A stretch of 64,000 nucleotides of DNA from NCBI GenBank assembly GCA_026120185.1, contig JANUWF010001110.1, positions 225,001 through 289,000 of the forward strand, in the 5' to 3' direction. How positions within the stretch are numbered: the stretch's first letter is position 1; each line of letters starts with the position of its first letter. Positions 1-10,092 of this stretch are shown here, one piece after another. Source of the DNA: Voacanga thouarsii (lineage: Eukaryota; Streptophyta; Magnoliopsida; Gentianales; Apocynaceae). A program made the position numbers and the translations under genes. The notes under the pieces are model-generated. The model was not told the DNA's origin. It did not search any database and was given only the letters and a program-made list of their open reading frames with translations.

Positions 1-171
1 GCTCTGATTCAAAAATCTCTGGATTCACCCCCTCATGAAGAATTGCCAAGCCATTTGATCCTTCAACCATTCCAATATAAAGGATTCGTCAATCAAATAA
101 TAGATAGTAAATGGGTTGGTTTGAAAATAAATGAATTGCTAGTTGTAGAATATTATTCTCGTCAGACTTAA
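1..171 (+). pseudogene. rps4: plastid rps4 3' end (NUPT fragment)
   Basis: The frame is open from base 1 to a TAA at 169-171 and reads as the last 56 residues of plastid ribosomal protein S4, including the family's C-terminal stretch ending [13 protein letters not shown]. In the plastome rps4 is followed by trnS-GGA (opposite strand) and ycf3, and that order is kept here. This is therefore one collinear plastid piece of about 1.5 kb. The 5' part of the gene lies outside the window. It is not expected to be expressed in nuclear DNA. The sequence is direct; the nuclear location is inferred from the surrounding transposons. Confidence 0.9.
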
Positions 172-437
172 ACCTAACTAAAATAAAATAAAAATAAATA
201 AAGGTTCGGGCAATTTTCTTCCTTTTCGTCGAAGTAAATTAACCTAAAAGTAAGTAAGATAAATGCGGGGTTGATTCGGATTTTCTCCCTTTTTTGGATC
301 CTAGACCGAAGTAATATTTTCATTCCTTGGCTACTCTTTCCATCCCAGTAGTTTCTTTTCGAGTAGTTTATGTGTCACAGCAATTAGGAATAGAAGAATC
401 AATAGCAAAGAAAGTTGGAATAGGGTTATCCATTTCC
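128..437. repeat. direct repeat copy 1 (rps4 end + spacer)
   Basis: About 310 bp recur at 11609-11912 in the same orientation with scattered substitutions and a small deletion. Both copies begin within the last codons of rps4 and end at the same place, after TTATCCATTTCC. Copy 1 then continues into a trnS fragment and copy 2 into rps12 intron sequence. Confidence 0.85.
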
Positions 438-471
438 AATGCTATGCCTTGAACCACTCGGCCATCTCTCC
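436..471 (-). pseudogene. trnS-GGA: trnS-GGA 5' half, truncated
   Basis: The reverse complement gives the acceptor 5' strand, the D-arm (GCCGAGTGGTT) and part of the anticodon arm of plastid tRNA-Ser(GGA). The 3' half is missing and replaced by unrelated sequence, so it cannot fold as a tRNA. Its position between rps4 and ycf3 matches plastid order. Confidence 0.8.
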
Positions 472-1009
472 TATATAATGATTATGACCCCAAACCCGAG
501 TGAATAGCAAGTCATTCCTATTACTATTATTCATATTACTATTACTGGATTATTAATAGATTTACTAGATTATTAATAGATTATTGGATCGGTACGACTA
601 ATCCATTTAAACTTTAACTATAAAAATCCAAAATAGAAAATTTTTCATCATAGAATGATTATTTGATCTTTTTTCTTCTTTATATCATTCTTTTTTGTAT
701 CATAGTATCATAATTCAATGCAAATTTCTCGAGTTATTAGAATCTGTAACTTCAATGAAATCGGAATAGTTCCTTTCGTTGGTATGTTATATTACTACAT
801 TTACATTGGGATGAAAACTAGTCGGGTTCAAATATTTCTTATTGATTCCTGTCAAAAAGGAATAAAATAATTGGAATTTGAAAAGGGGTCCCTATCTTTT
901 TTTAAAATCAATTTGTTTTTATGTTATTTCGTACTGTACAATTCTTTTCTTTGTGGGATCATTTTCTCACGAGAGGTAATGAGAAGAATTATAGAATGGA
1001 TTGCTACCT

Positions 1010-1133
1010 ATGCCTAGATCGCGAATAAATGGAAATTTTATTGATAAGACCTTTTCAATTGTAGCCAATATCTTATTACGAATAATTCCGACAACTTCGG
1101 GAGAAAAAGAGGCATTTACCTATTACAGAGATG
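1010..1133 (+). pseudogene. ycf3: plastid ycf3 (pafI) exon 1 fragment
   Basis: From ATG the frame reads [20 protein letters not shown] and continues to TYYRDG, the known N-terminus of Ycf3, a photosystem I assembly factor with TPR repeats. At 1134 a GTGCGA group II intron 5' boundary follows, giving an exon of 124 bp, the usual size. Exons 2 and 3 are absent, so the gene is truncated in its first intron. The exon itself has no stop. Confidence 0.92.
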
Positions 1134-1500
1134 GTGCGATTTGATTCTTTTTTCTTTATTTCATATTTATTTTCATATTGAGTCATTTCTCTCAGTCTTA
1201 CGAGAAAGGCACACGCGATTCGGGAAATTTTTTGAAAAAAAAAATCTACGCTTATTGAAGGTGAAGCTTGGAAATAGAACAATTCCTTCTGTCGTGTATC
1301 CTCGACTAATGCAACCTCAGATGCTATGCTTCAATTGTCGATTCTAGTATTCAGCGAAAGGTTACACCTAGAGGTTCTGTATTATAGGTCAATCCTACTC
1401 CACTAGTACCAATAGGCGGCATAGGGGAAGAAGCACTACACCTAGGAATCAACAATACGAAAACTTTGTTATAAATTACCCCCATCTTTTAAGGGGCTCC
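1134..1500 (+). other. ycf3 intron 1 remnant
   Basis: This follows exon 1 directly, begins GTGCGA and has plastid-like composition. It fades into nuclear sequence near 1500, where a CA/AT microsatellite starts. No exon 2 is found. Confidence 0.6.
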
Positions 1501-1532
1501 GGACTAAAAGAATGGTTGAGACAACAAATATC

Positions 1533-1544
1533 CACACACACACT

Positions 1545-1588
<44 letters not shown>

Positions 1589-1592
1589 ATCA
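1533..1592. repeat. CA/AT dinucleotide microsatellite
   Basis: A short CACACA run is followed by about 16 AT units and a GTAT tail. It lies at the border between plastid-derived and nuclear AT-rich sequence. Confidence 0.9.
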
Positions 1593-2181
1593 TTTTCCTT
1601 GAAAGATTAATTGCGAATTTCAGATAAAACTACAATTTAACTTATTATCATGATATATATAAAATAGCCCTCTTTTTTAAGGTAAAATGATATCCTAACT
1701 ATTGAAAGGCGAAAGAAAAAGACAAAAAGGAAAACAAATTATGAGAGCAACCAATTCTTAGGAAATGTTTTAATGATATTTTAAAAAGTAAAGATTGTGA
1801 CTGCATTTACGTGCTTTCCGTAGGTAAGAAAAAGGAAATTAATTAAGATTTCTTAACAACAAGTACAACTAGAAATTTTGTCTGGAATAATTTTGTCATA
1901 TAATAATACTTCGTGCATTTTAGGATGAGTATAAGTACTTTTGTGTAATTCACAAAGATTAAAAAAGCTCAAATACGTACCTATACATACTAAAATAAAA
2001 AGATTTAATTATTCTTATTGAAAATTATAGACTTATTTTGAAATTAGTAAAATAATAATGGGTAATACTAATTTTATAAAATGACCGATAATTAGAAATA
2101 AAAAGTTTCAAAAGGGACGCAAAGAGTAATTGATATTCCAAATTTACTTTCATAGGTCCATTGGTATATCAAGCTCATATA
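1593..2181. other. AT-rich nuclear spacer
   Basis: I see no ORF, RNA gene or plastid similarity here. Confidence 0.6.
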
Positions 2182-2481
2182 CTCCCTTCATCCTAAAAAT
2201 TATGTCAAAAAATTTCTATTTTTATTATACCAAAATACTTATCAATATCACAAATTAAGAATAAATTTATTACTTTATATTTCTAATTTACCACTCCTTC
2301 AATCAAGAATATGTGCATTTTAAATAAATTATTAATGAATATATAAAAGAGAATAATTAATAAATATTTATTTTTATTTAAGGGTATAATAGTTATTTTC
2401 TATTATAATTATATAAATTTTAATAATTTCTTAATTTTCATGTCATGTCCTAAACTGACATGATTTTTAGGACTGAAGGAG
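2182..2481. mobile_element. Stowaway-type MITE
   Basis: The element is 300 bp with terminal inverted repeats. The left end starts CTCCCTTCATCCTAAAAAT and the right end, reverse-complemented, starts CTCCTTCAGTCCTAAAAAT; both then reach ATGTCA. It is flanked by TA on both sides (2180-2181 and 2482-2483). TA duplication and the CTCCCTC-like terminus are the hallmarks of Stowaway elements, non-autonomous relatives of Tc1/mariner. The interior is AT-rich with no ORF, as expected for a MITE moved in trans. Confidence 0.85.
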
Positions 2482-2944
2482 TAATAAAATTGACAAAGCA
2501 TTAACTAGAATTTTAATGCAATTGATCCAGTTACGAAGTTGAAATTGGAATAAAGGGAAGTCCTGAACTCAAATAGGTTGGTACCACATTTTTCTTTTTC
2601 TTAGGTGAATTATTTTCTTCTAGGACAATAAGAATTTTAAGATATAATTCAATTAATAAATATTAATAGTTAAGTATGTGATTCGAGTTCAAGAGATCGG
2701 CAATTACTCTACACTTTTCTCTCTGGGTTTTATGAAGACATATTTTCTATCACTTTTCTCACACCAAGTTTTATTATATACTAAAGAAATTTTCATGTGA
2801 AATATGTATAAGTGGTTGAGGATACTATTGTATTACTATTTGGCAGCTGAAATTGTATTAAGATACAATATGTGGGACTTTTTTTACAAATGAAATTTTG
2901 TAAATTTAGGAGGCATGTCTTTATTATTCACAAGATCAGGAGAC
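2482..2944. other. AT-rich nuclear spacer
   Basis: No coding or RNA signal is seen between the MITE and the ATT array. Confidence 0.5.
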
Positions 2945-3051
<107 letters not shown>

Positions 3052-4794
3052 TAAGAATTAGATAAATAATTTTAATATTTAAAATATTATAAGGCATGTC
3101 TCTTCGTTATTGGTGAAAGTTTAATTCTTTTCAAATTTTTAATTTTCAAAATTATATTGAAGAATGTAATTTTTGTGTGATTAAAAATTTTACATTTTAA
3201 AGTTTTATGTTAAATTAAAAAATATTTATAAATTTTAATTGATAGAATATATACATATAGGTATAATATAATTTAAAGTATAAAAGATAAAAAAATAATT
3301 TATTTCGAGTAAGACTCCCATCCTAAGTCCAATGACACTCAAAGGTAAAAGAAACAACAGCAAAAGAAACGAAAGATCAACATGTGGCAACCGAATCTTA
3401 TCAAAAAGACACGAAGAGGGGAATGCCAAAAGGTCAGAAAAAAAAGTGGCTCAAAAGGGGCAGCCGTCTAGATTGAGTCATTGACTGATGAAAGGAACAA
3501 TAGTGGCTCCTCCTTCCCATACGATTACTTTAACAAAGATAGTTTACATGCTGAAATAACGGAACTAAGGCCAGGATTTTGAATTTTTTTTTTAATATTA
3601 TGTTACCATAAAAAAATTTCCTCTTATATTTTTTGAGTGCGCCCCTCCTCCCCACACCCCCCCAAAAAAAAAAAATCTAAGAATAAAAATTTTAAATTTT
3701 TTTTCTCAATTACTATTATTTTTTAAAAAAATTTTCTTTTATTTACACTTTAACAAATACCTTTTTTATTTTTTTTCTTTTCTCTTTATTAGTTTACTTC
3801 TTTCAATTTAAAATTTATCTTTCTCGATTCTTTATTAAAAAGGACACCAACTACCATTAAGTACTCGTATGTTAATGAATCTTTTTTTCTTCTTTATTTT
3901 ATTTTATATATTATTTTTTTCTTTTTCTTAGTATTAATTTTTTTTCTTATTTACATGAATGATTTTGTAATATAACAAGTTTATATTTTTTTATTTACAT
4001 TATGAATTAATTCTTATTTAAAGTTGTCATTGAAAAATGTCTTAATTTTAAGGAGTAATTATATCATATTATATGCTTTTCAAACTTTATATTGAACTTT
4101 GAGTCGATTTCATATTAAATATCTATAAAAAATAACATTAATTGTATTTAACTTTTTGTGTGTTCTTTATTTTTCAATATTTGTATGAGTACGAATGCCT
4201 TTTTAATGAAGATCCTTTTATTTATTGATCTATTTCAAGTCTAAAGTCTAAGAATTTCTTTTTTTTTTTGTCATAAATTGGGTAATATAAAATGTATTTT
4301 GAACTTTTATTTATAAAATAATAATTTTTATCTTTCTTGTAATTTTAGAAATTGTGCTTATTTTTATCTTAACAAATTACCAAGAGTAGATTGAGGAATA
4401 AAATGAAAGATGATTTTCTTGTAAGTTTTTTAGTCATATATATTGAGAAAGATATTACTAGAAGTTTAGATATTGATTCGATTATAAATAATTTTGATTG
4501 TAAAAAGAGAAAAAAACACAATTTAAAATTCAATTATGATGCTAACATCTCTTAAAGCAGCATGAAAGCGAAGCTCTTATTCCAAAACAAAAAGAGCAAA
4601 TATTTTAAGATAACTAAGTAATATGTTATAAGTACAAAGTATTAATAAAGTGTAAGTTTTTTTTCTATATTTGTTTTATTTTGTTGTTAGAGACATCATT
4701 TTAAAATATAAAATTGTATATCAAATATTAATTATATATAAAAAATAAATTTATTTACATAATTATTAAGTTAATATTGAAATTATAAATTTTT
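3052..4794. other. AT-rich nuclear spacer, 1.7 kb
   Basis: Homopolymer A/T runs and a C-rich patch at 3645-3664 are visible. No gene, terminal repeat or plastid match was recognised. Confidence 0.5.
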
Positions 4795-4908
4795 GCCCCC
4801 TTAAAGGGGGCCTTCTTCACCTTCCACCTAAGCTGCGCAGGAAAGGCCCAAAGCCAATCCCAGGGAATAGTGAAGCTTTATAAGGTCTTTTTGTCAAACC
4901 TATTTCTT
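4795..4908 (-). pseudogene. rrn23: plastid 23S rRNA fragment (domain V region)
   Basis: The reverse complement contains ACAAAAAGACC..TATAAAGCTT, then CCTGGGATTGGCTTTGGGCC and the CCTGCGCAGCTTAGGTGGAA stretch found in the plastid 23S rRNA around the peptidyl-transferase half. It is one of three separate rrn23 pieces in the window (see 13740 and 50370), each from a different part of the molecule. It is too short to be functional. Confidence 0.85.
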
Positions 4909-5151
4909 GATTCAATAGAAGCTCAAAGAGGTGAATAGGGTCCCAAATAACGAGAGATGCATAAGAATAGGTCTGATTATGCCTATTCCTAATTCTAAAT
5001 GGAATATAACGATGTGGGGATCCATATGTAAATATAGTATCTATTTAAATACATTCGAATGACCCCTTCTTATAATGAGAATGTATAGAACATTATTCCG
5101 ATTTGGTTATTGATGTGAGGTGGATCCAGAAAAGGGGGGGGTTCTAATTAT
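4909..5151. other. organelle-like spacer, unassigned
   Basis: It sits between the rrn23 and rpoB fragments and has plastid-like base composition. No gene was recognised. Confidence 0.4.
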
Positions 5152-5280
5152 AATCCAGAAATGATTCGTGTATATATTTCACAGAAACGTGAAATCAAAG
5201 TAGGCGATAAAGTAGCTAGAAGACACGGATATAAGGGTATCATTTCAAAAATTTTGCCTAGACTAGATATGCCTTATCTT
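5152..5280 (+). pseudogene. rpoB: plastid rpoB internal fragment
   Basis: The frame gives [20 protein letters not shown] and runs to [11 protein letters not shown], a conserved stretch of the beta subunit of plastid-encoded RNA polymerase near its C-terminal third. It breaks off abruptly into rps12/rps7 sequence. Two fragments of the extreme rpoB C-terminus lie elsewhere (7639 and 50190), so pieces of one gene are scattered over 45 kb of this window. Confidence 0.9.
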
Positions 5281-5304
5281 TCATATCTTTCGAGATCCAC
5301 CCTA

Positions 5305-5331
5305 CAATATGGGGTAAAAAAGCCAAATTAA
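5305..5331 (+). pseudogene. rps12: rps12 3'-exon terminus
   Basis: The frame reads QYGVKKPN then TAA, the C-terminus of plastid S12 (usually ..KYGVKKPK). In the plastome this 3' exon lies just upstream of rps7 in the inverted repeat, and rps7 does follow here at 5383. Confidence 0.75.
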
Positions 5332-5382
5332 GTTATTTTAGCCCTTATAAAAAAAATGGATTCTTGAATCCCTTTCATGCTC

Positions 5383-5640
5383 ATGTCACATCGAGGTGCT
5401 GCAGAAGAAAAAATAGCCAAATCCAATCCAATTTATCGTAATCATTAGTTAACATGTTGGTTAACCGTATTCTAAAACACGAAAAAAAAATCATTGGCTT
5501 ATCAAATTATCTATCGAGTCGTGAAAAAGATTCAACAAAAGACAGAAATAAATCCACTATCTATTTTAAGTCAAGCAATACGCAGAGTAACTCCCGATAT
5601 AACAATAAAAGCAAGACGTGTAGGAGCTTCATCTTTATGT
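5383..5640 (+). pseudogene. rps7: plastid rps7 5' fragment, frameshifted
   Basis: The ATG at 5383 starts MSHRGAAEEKIAKSNPIYRN, the N-terminus of ribosomal protein S7. A one-base deletion near 5447 then shifts the frame and creates an early TAG. In the next frame the family stretch [12 protein letters not shown] and later similarity as far as the KARRVG region (about 5636) can be followed. The C-terminal half is missing. Confidence 0.9.
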
Positions 5641-5926
5641 CTTTTAAATAGTTAAATAGAAATAAGATTTCCTCCACTTAATAGATAACCATTTGCTACC
5701 AATGGAGAATTTCTTCTCATTTGAAATTGAGGTAATTGGATTTGCACCAACGGAAACCATAAAATTTATACACAATGTAGGAATATGATAACTTTGATTA
5801 TTTTTAGATAGTGAGTGGAATCCCTTCTCACATTCTATCCTATTCACTGGTACTGATCATTGATACTGGAAAGTTTGTTTTCTTGCTTTTGTACCAGTTT
5901 TCATGGTATGATCTAAACGAGTCGCA
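5641..5926. other. plastid-like spacer
   Basis: No gene recognised. It lies between the rps7 and rps12 fragments. Confidence 0.4.
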
Positions 5927-6040
5927 CATACATCCAAGTACATGTTCCTCAATGTTGAGGGCATCCCCGAAGGGCGGGGATTTCGTGACCTTTCTGATGG
6001 GCTGTCTTGTATTTCCAATAAGTTGTTTAATAGTTGGCAT
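5927..6040 (-). pseudogene. rps12: plastid rps12 5' exon
   Basis: The start codon at 6038-6040 opens MPTIKQLIGNTRQPIRKVTK, the trans-spliced first exon of S12, with the expected length of about 114 bp. A frameshift follows VTKSP, so the usual GCPQRRGTC stretch is only seen in another frame. In plastomes this exon lies next to clpP, as here. Confidence 0.9.
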
Positions 6041-6165
6041 GTTGAATTGTATACATAATGGGCTGGTTTAGATTGATCCTAACCGGATAATTATGAATTA
6101 CTTCCGAATAGTAAACTCATAGATAAAATATCAAATCACGGATTTGTGTGAAATCCGTCTTATTT

Positions 6166-6290
6166 TTATTCAACTGCTACAAGATCAACAATTCCATAAG
6201 CTTGTGCTTCTGTTGCTGACATAAAAACATCTCTTTCCATGTCGTCGGATCACCCATAAGGGTTTGTCCGTTCTTTGTACATAAACCCTT
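6166..6290 (-). pseudogene. clpP: plastid clpP last exon, frameshifted
   Basis: On the minus strand, similarity starts at RVYVQRTDKPLW. One base is lost, then the frame resumes as DDMERDVFMSATEAQAYGIV and ends VDLVAVE before TAA. This is the C-terminus of the plastid Clp protease proteolytic subunit. The deletion destroys the frame. Its neighbour at 5927 (rps12 5' exon) has the plastome order. Confidence 0.9.
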
Positions 6291-7225
6291 GTGAGGGAAT
6301 CGAAAAACATATTTTCTAATGAATTCAAAACATAAAAAAACTGAATAGATTAGATGAAAATATAAGAAATTCTTAGATAAATTTAAATACATAAAATTAA
6401 ATACATAAAAGGAAAACAAAAAGAAAAAATAAAATTAAAATATAGATAAATGCCAAAATTTAGAAATGGATTCCGTTGTTATCTCTTTTTTTCAATCAAT
6501 CAAAAAAAGCTCGCATATCAAAGAACCCATCGTTTGAATGAAGTAAAGTAAAAACTAAACAAACCAAATAACTAGATCCAACTTAACTTATCATGATGGA
6601 TTATATTTGTTCGATACATTGTTGTCAATATAAATATTATGAAAAGAATAGAATAGGAAAAAAAAAAATCAATTGGATTTTGTATCTTTTTTTGTATCTT
6701 TTTTCTTAATTAAATTTAAAATAAAATAAAAACCATCAAATTGGCGGGAATGCTCCAATTTTTTAGGATCAAGAAAATAAAATTTTGTTCTTATAGAACA
6801 CGGGAGTCTATGGAACCAATGAAAAATAGATACGAATAGAGCAAAAGGGGGAGGAGGGGGTAAATTCAAAAAGAAAATTTGGGATTGCTGAATCACATAC
6901 AAAAAAAATAATAATAATAAAAATTAATATATAAGGCAATGGAACCATCATAGTATTTTTTAATTATTCCAAAAGTAAAAGGAAGGGTGGCAATTTGATC
7001 ATTTAACCCATCTGGGTCTGGTATATTTTACTTTTCTCTTCCTTTCTTGAATGAAAGGGAAAGGTCAATTTTAGTGTTTATTGTAAAGCCGTATGCATAT
7101 GCATTATACCAAATATGTCCACACAGTTGTTCAATTTTATCTTTTTCTTATTAGTCTTTATCTTTCTTTTCTCTTCCTTTCATCATGCGAGATAGAGGAA
7201 CTTTTTATTATGTTATATCATCAAG
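6291..7225. other. probable clpP intron / spacer remnant
   Basis: Purine-rich, AT-rich sequence continuous with the clpP exon. I could not assign any part to an exon. Nothing else seen. Confidence 0.4.
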
Positions 7226-7271
7226 GTAATGATCCATCAACCTGCTAGTTCGTTTTATGAGGCACAAACAG
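7226..7271 (+). pseudogene. clpP: clpP middle-exon fragment, opposite orientation
   Basis: The frame reads VMIHQPASSFYEAQT, the clpP segment carrying the active-site histidine region. It lies on the plus strand, whereas the clpP last exon at 6166-6290 is on the minus strand, so the two exons were joined by inversion. Confidence 0.75.
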
Positions 7272-7638
7272 TAGATTCATACTAGAACCACGATGATTCA
7301 ATAAAAAAAAATCCTAAATTAAGTCAAGAATTCCCCGAGTAAGAACTTTTGGGCCATCACTTATTCCATAAATAAATAGACTAACTCAAAATTCAAAGAA
7401 ATATTTTTCTTTTGGTCAAAATCGAAATACTTTTCTTCTATTTCAATTTTAAAATTCTATTTCTTTGAAAAAAAATTTGGGGGTATAAGAAAGTAAAGAG
7501 ATTCACACACGCCCTGTCTTCCATGCCATTCTAATATATGACTAAAACCATTGAGGTATCCATTAGACCTAAAAATCTATTAACATAATCTTCTTCATTT
7601 ATAAATCTGATCATATTAGAGCTCGTCAGGAAGTACTT
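7272..7638. other. plastid-like spacer
   Basis: No gene recognised. Confidence 0.35.
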
Positions 7639-7735
7639 GAGACTACGATCGTTGGAGGAACAATACCGAATCTTGAGGATGCTCTAGAATTTTTTCGATT
7701 ACTCATTTGAGCCTTGTATCTGAGAAGAACTTCCA
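7639..7735 (+). pseudogene. rpoB: rpoB C-terminal fragment with internal deletion
   Basis: The frame gives [22 protein letters not shown], then jumps to CLVSEKNFQ. The block between them, present in the second copy at 50190-50348, is deleted. The fragment ends within three residues of the usual rpoB C-terminus and runs into non-plastid coding-like sequence. Confidence 0.85.
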
Positions 7736-7912
7736 GAGCTCGAACATGAGCATTTGCTCGGTTTGTTCTGGGAGCGTCTACCTGTGATCATTGATCTTGA
7801 GGTTGTAGGAAGAATGATGCAAAGGATATGGGACCACATCCGAACTCTGAAAGACCGGAAACGGTCGCTCCTTCTAGAACAGCAGGAGTTGTTTCTTCAA
7901 GTTGCCGCCTAG
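7736..7912 (+). pseudogene. unrecognised coding tail (58 aa)
   Basis: An open frame runs from the rpoB break to a TAG at 7910-7912. It encodes a charged, helical-looking segment with WERLPVIIDLEVVGRMMQRI and, near the end, LLLEQQELFLQVAA. GC content is clearly higher than its surroundings and the codon use is not plastid-like. I do not recognise the family; it looks like the 3' end of a nuclear protein-coding gene. It is followed by a C run and by sequence resembling a 3' untranslated region. Confidence 0.4.
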
Positions 7913-8191
7913 CAAATCCCCCCCCCCAATCCGCCAGGAAATGAGTATTAGCTCTTTCTACTTTCTAGAATATTCAAATAAGGAGTCCATCAAACCAAAG
8001 TAGTGTGTTTTAATCCAGGGCTTTCTTTCGTGGAGATCTATTCCTATCCTAAGTAGATTGTTCTTTTTAGGTGTGTTTGCATGTATCAGTGGTAGTCTTC
8101 AATGCTTCCGTTGTTAAATTTGTAATGTTGTGTGACTGGTCTATGTGTGTGTAAGCTTCCCATTGGATGTACTTTTAATGCAAAGGACAAA
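7913..8191. other. 3'-UTR-like nuclear sequence
   Basis: T/G-rich sequence downstream of the unassigned coding tail, without plastid similarity. It may be the captured trailer of the same gene. It ends where the rpl16 inverted repeat begins. Confidence 0.35.
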
Positions 8192-8490
8192 GAAAAAAAA
8201 GAAATAACCAGTTTTTTTTCACAACCAAGACTCATTTTTGTTTGTTCTATTTTTTATTCTTTATCCCGAAAGAATGAATTGAGTTCGTATAGGCATTTTG
8301 GATGCTGCTATTGAAATAGCCCTTCTAGCTATTTTTTCGCTACTCTACTCATTTTATAAAGTATTCGACCTGGTTTAACAATAACTACCCAATATTTGGG
8401 AGATCCTTTACCCCAAACCCATACGTGTTTCTATGGGCCTTAGTGTAACTGTTTTATCTGGAAATATACATACCCATAGTTTTCTACCAT
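8192..8490. repeat. inverted repeat arm A (rpl16 end)
   Basis: About 300 bp are repeated in reverse complement at 9076-9372, including the poly-A tract beyond the rpl16 stop. The arms are separated by about 585 bp and differ by scattered substitutions. Confidence 0.85.
8278..8490 (-). pseudogene. rpl16: plastid rpl16 3' fragment, minus copy
   Basis: The reverse complement reads the C-terminal third of ribosomal protein L16: the [18 protein letters not shown] region, then the [19 protein letters not shown] end. It carries stops and is truncated at 8490. It is the inverted partner of the longer plus-strand copy. Confidence 0.85.
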
Positions 8491-8896
8491 GAGACATATC
8501 GAAAACTTAAATAGAAGAGTAAATATTCGCCCGTGAAAACTTTCTTTTTTTGGATTGCTAAATTTGTACGATAAAAATAAAAACAAAAAATTTGTTCTAT
8601 TTATATTCCAAAATAACAATATGATTTTGAAAATAGAAACTAAAATCTTTAATTATCTATTTGAACAAGATCTATAAATTATTAATAGATTGGATGAAAT
8701 CTCAAAGAATCCCACGATTCAATGTATTAATATTAAATACATGTATATCTTTTGAGTAAATTTAGTTAATTATTTAATTAATTAAGATTCTAAATCTTTT
8801 CTATTTTTTAATCCTTTTATTCGTAAGGAGCCAAATAAGAAGAAACTCTCACGTCTGGTTCTATAGTAGGGATAGAATTTAGAACCAACCATCAAC
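8491..8896 (+). other. rpl16 group II intron 3' part
   Basis: This precedes rpl16 exon 2 and includes a domain V-like hairpin at about 8826-8868 (GGAGCC..AAACTCTCACGTCTGGTTCT), the catalytic hairpin next to the 3' splice site of plastid group II introns. Loop and stem bases are mutated. The upstream part is AT-rich. Confidence 0.6.
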
Positions 8897-9290
8897 TACA
8901 ACCCCAAAAGAACCAAATTCTGTAAACAACATAGAGGAAGAATGAAGGGAATATCTTATCGAGGGAATCGTATTTGTTTCGATAAATATGCCCTTCAGGA
9001 ACTTGAACCCACTTGGATCACATCTAGACAAATAGAAATCAATTGATGAGCAATGACACAAAATGCGCGTTGTGGCAGAAAACTATGGGTACGTATATTT
9101 CTAGACAAACTAGTTACACTAAGGCCTGCAAAAACACGTATGGGTTTGGGTAAAGGATCCCCTGAATATTGGGTAGCTGTTGTTAAACCAGATCGAATAC
9201 TTTATTAAATGAGCGAAGTAACAGAAAATATAGCTAGAAGGGCTATTTCAATAGCAGCATCCAAAATGCCTATACGAACTTAATTCATTT
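8897..9290 (+). pseudogene. rpl16: plastid rpl16 exon 2, multiple stops
   Basis: Similarity to L16 runs from [20 protein letters not shown] through [20 protein letters not shown] to the C-terminal ISIAASKMPIRT. At least four in-frame stops interrupt it (for example just after SRQIEIN and after DRILY), so it is an old pseudogene. Most changes are transitions. Confidence 0.92.
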
Positions 9291-9372
9291 TTTCATGATA
9301 ATGAATAAAAAATAGAACTAACAAAAATGAGTCTTGGGTGAAAAAAAAAACTGCTTATTTCTTTTTTTTTTC
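9076..9372. repeat. inverted repeat arm B (rpl16 end)
   Basis: Partner of 8192-8490. The arm includes the rpl16 3' end and the downstream T-rich tract. Confidence 0.85.
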
Positions 9373-9411
9373 TTTTTTCTAGACAAATAATATTTCTTTT
9401 TTCTTGGCAGT

Positions 9412-9570
9412 ACATTCTCAAATTTTATATGTGTGATACATGTTCCTTCTATTTCTCTAAGCAAAGCCCTTCGCATCGCAATGCCTATTGTGTTAGCTTG
9501 ACCTTTCATAAGTGGAGACAGAATAAAACACCCATAATAAAGACGTTTATTGTATGTTCTTAAATCGGTG
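9412..9570 (-). pseudogene. rpoA: plastid rpoA N-terminal fragment
   Basis: The minus strand reads [20 protein letters not shown] followed by [15 protein letters not shown], the N-terminal region of the RNA polymerase alpha subunit. The start codon and everything after about residue 60 are missing. Confidence 0.88.
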
Positions 9571-9575
9571 AAATG

Positions 9576-9722
9576 ACAGAATCCATAAAAATTATACAAC
9601 AGGCTTTGGAAGGAATTCCAAGGAGACCCTATGAGAATTTAGAAATACAACATTTTGATCAAGTAAAAGATCCTGAATGGAATGATTTTGAATATCGATT
9701 TATTAGTAAAAAACCTCGATAA
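9576..9722 (+). pseudogene. ndhH: plastid ndhH internal fragment
   Basis: The frame gives [20 protein letters not shown], then [16 protein letters not shown], a stretch near residue 280 of the 49-kDa subunit of the thylakoid NDH complex. It has no stop within but is truncated on both sides and abuts rpoA in the opposite orientation. Confidence 0.9.
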
Positions 9723-10037
9723 CTATAAAAAGAACTTTCGAGTTCACTTAGAAACAAATGATTGTTGTCAATTTCAAAATTTTGATGTTCAATATCAAAA
9801 TAAAACGATCCCAAATTTTTTACAATAGGTGGGGTAAGTCGCTAATAGCTAATATAGTTCCCTATCCACGATTTTGCTTGTTATTGGAATAATTTTATCG
9901 GAATGCTATTTTATTGGAATAATATAGGATGAATCCCGCAGATGAGGAAAAATAGAATGCATAAATTTTCAACCTTCTTATATTTCTACATCTAGGATTC
10001 GATTTGTATCATGGATACTAATAGGAACTGAACTATT
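9723..10037. other. organelle-like spacer, unassigned
   Basis: No gene recognised. The last part may be the rps14 leader. Confidence 0.4.
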
Positions 10038-10092
10038 ATGGCAAGGAAATGTTTGATTCGACAGGAATAGAAGAGGCAAAAATTGGAACAGG
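10038..10092 (+). pseudogene. rps14: plastid rps14 start fragment
   Basis: From ATG the frame reads MARKCLIRQE, stop, KRQKLEQ, matching the first 18 residues of ribosomal protein S14 with one nonsense change (K to stop). It is then cut off. Confidence 0.8.

Noticed and set aside
436..471. Functional trnS-GGA (and trnH at 11112, trnG at 51058)
   Set aside because: Each lacks half or more of the tRNA, including the acceptor 3' strand.
5811..6071. Membrane-like plus-strand ORF
   Set aside because: It is antisense to the rps12 first exon.
8132..8314. Cys-containing plus-strand ORF
   Set aside because: It spans the junction of filler DNA and antisense rpl16; no family similarity.
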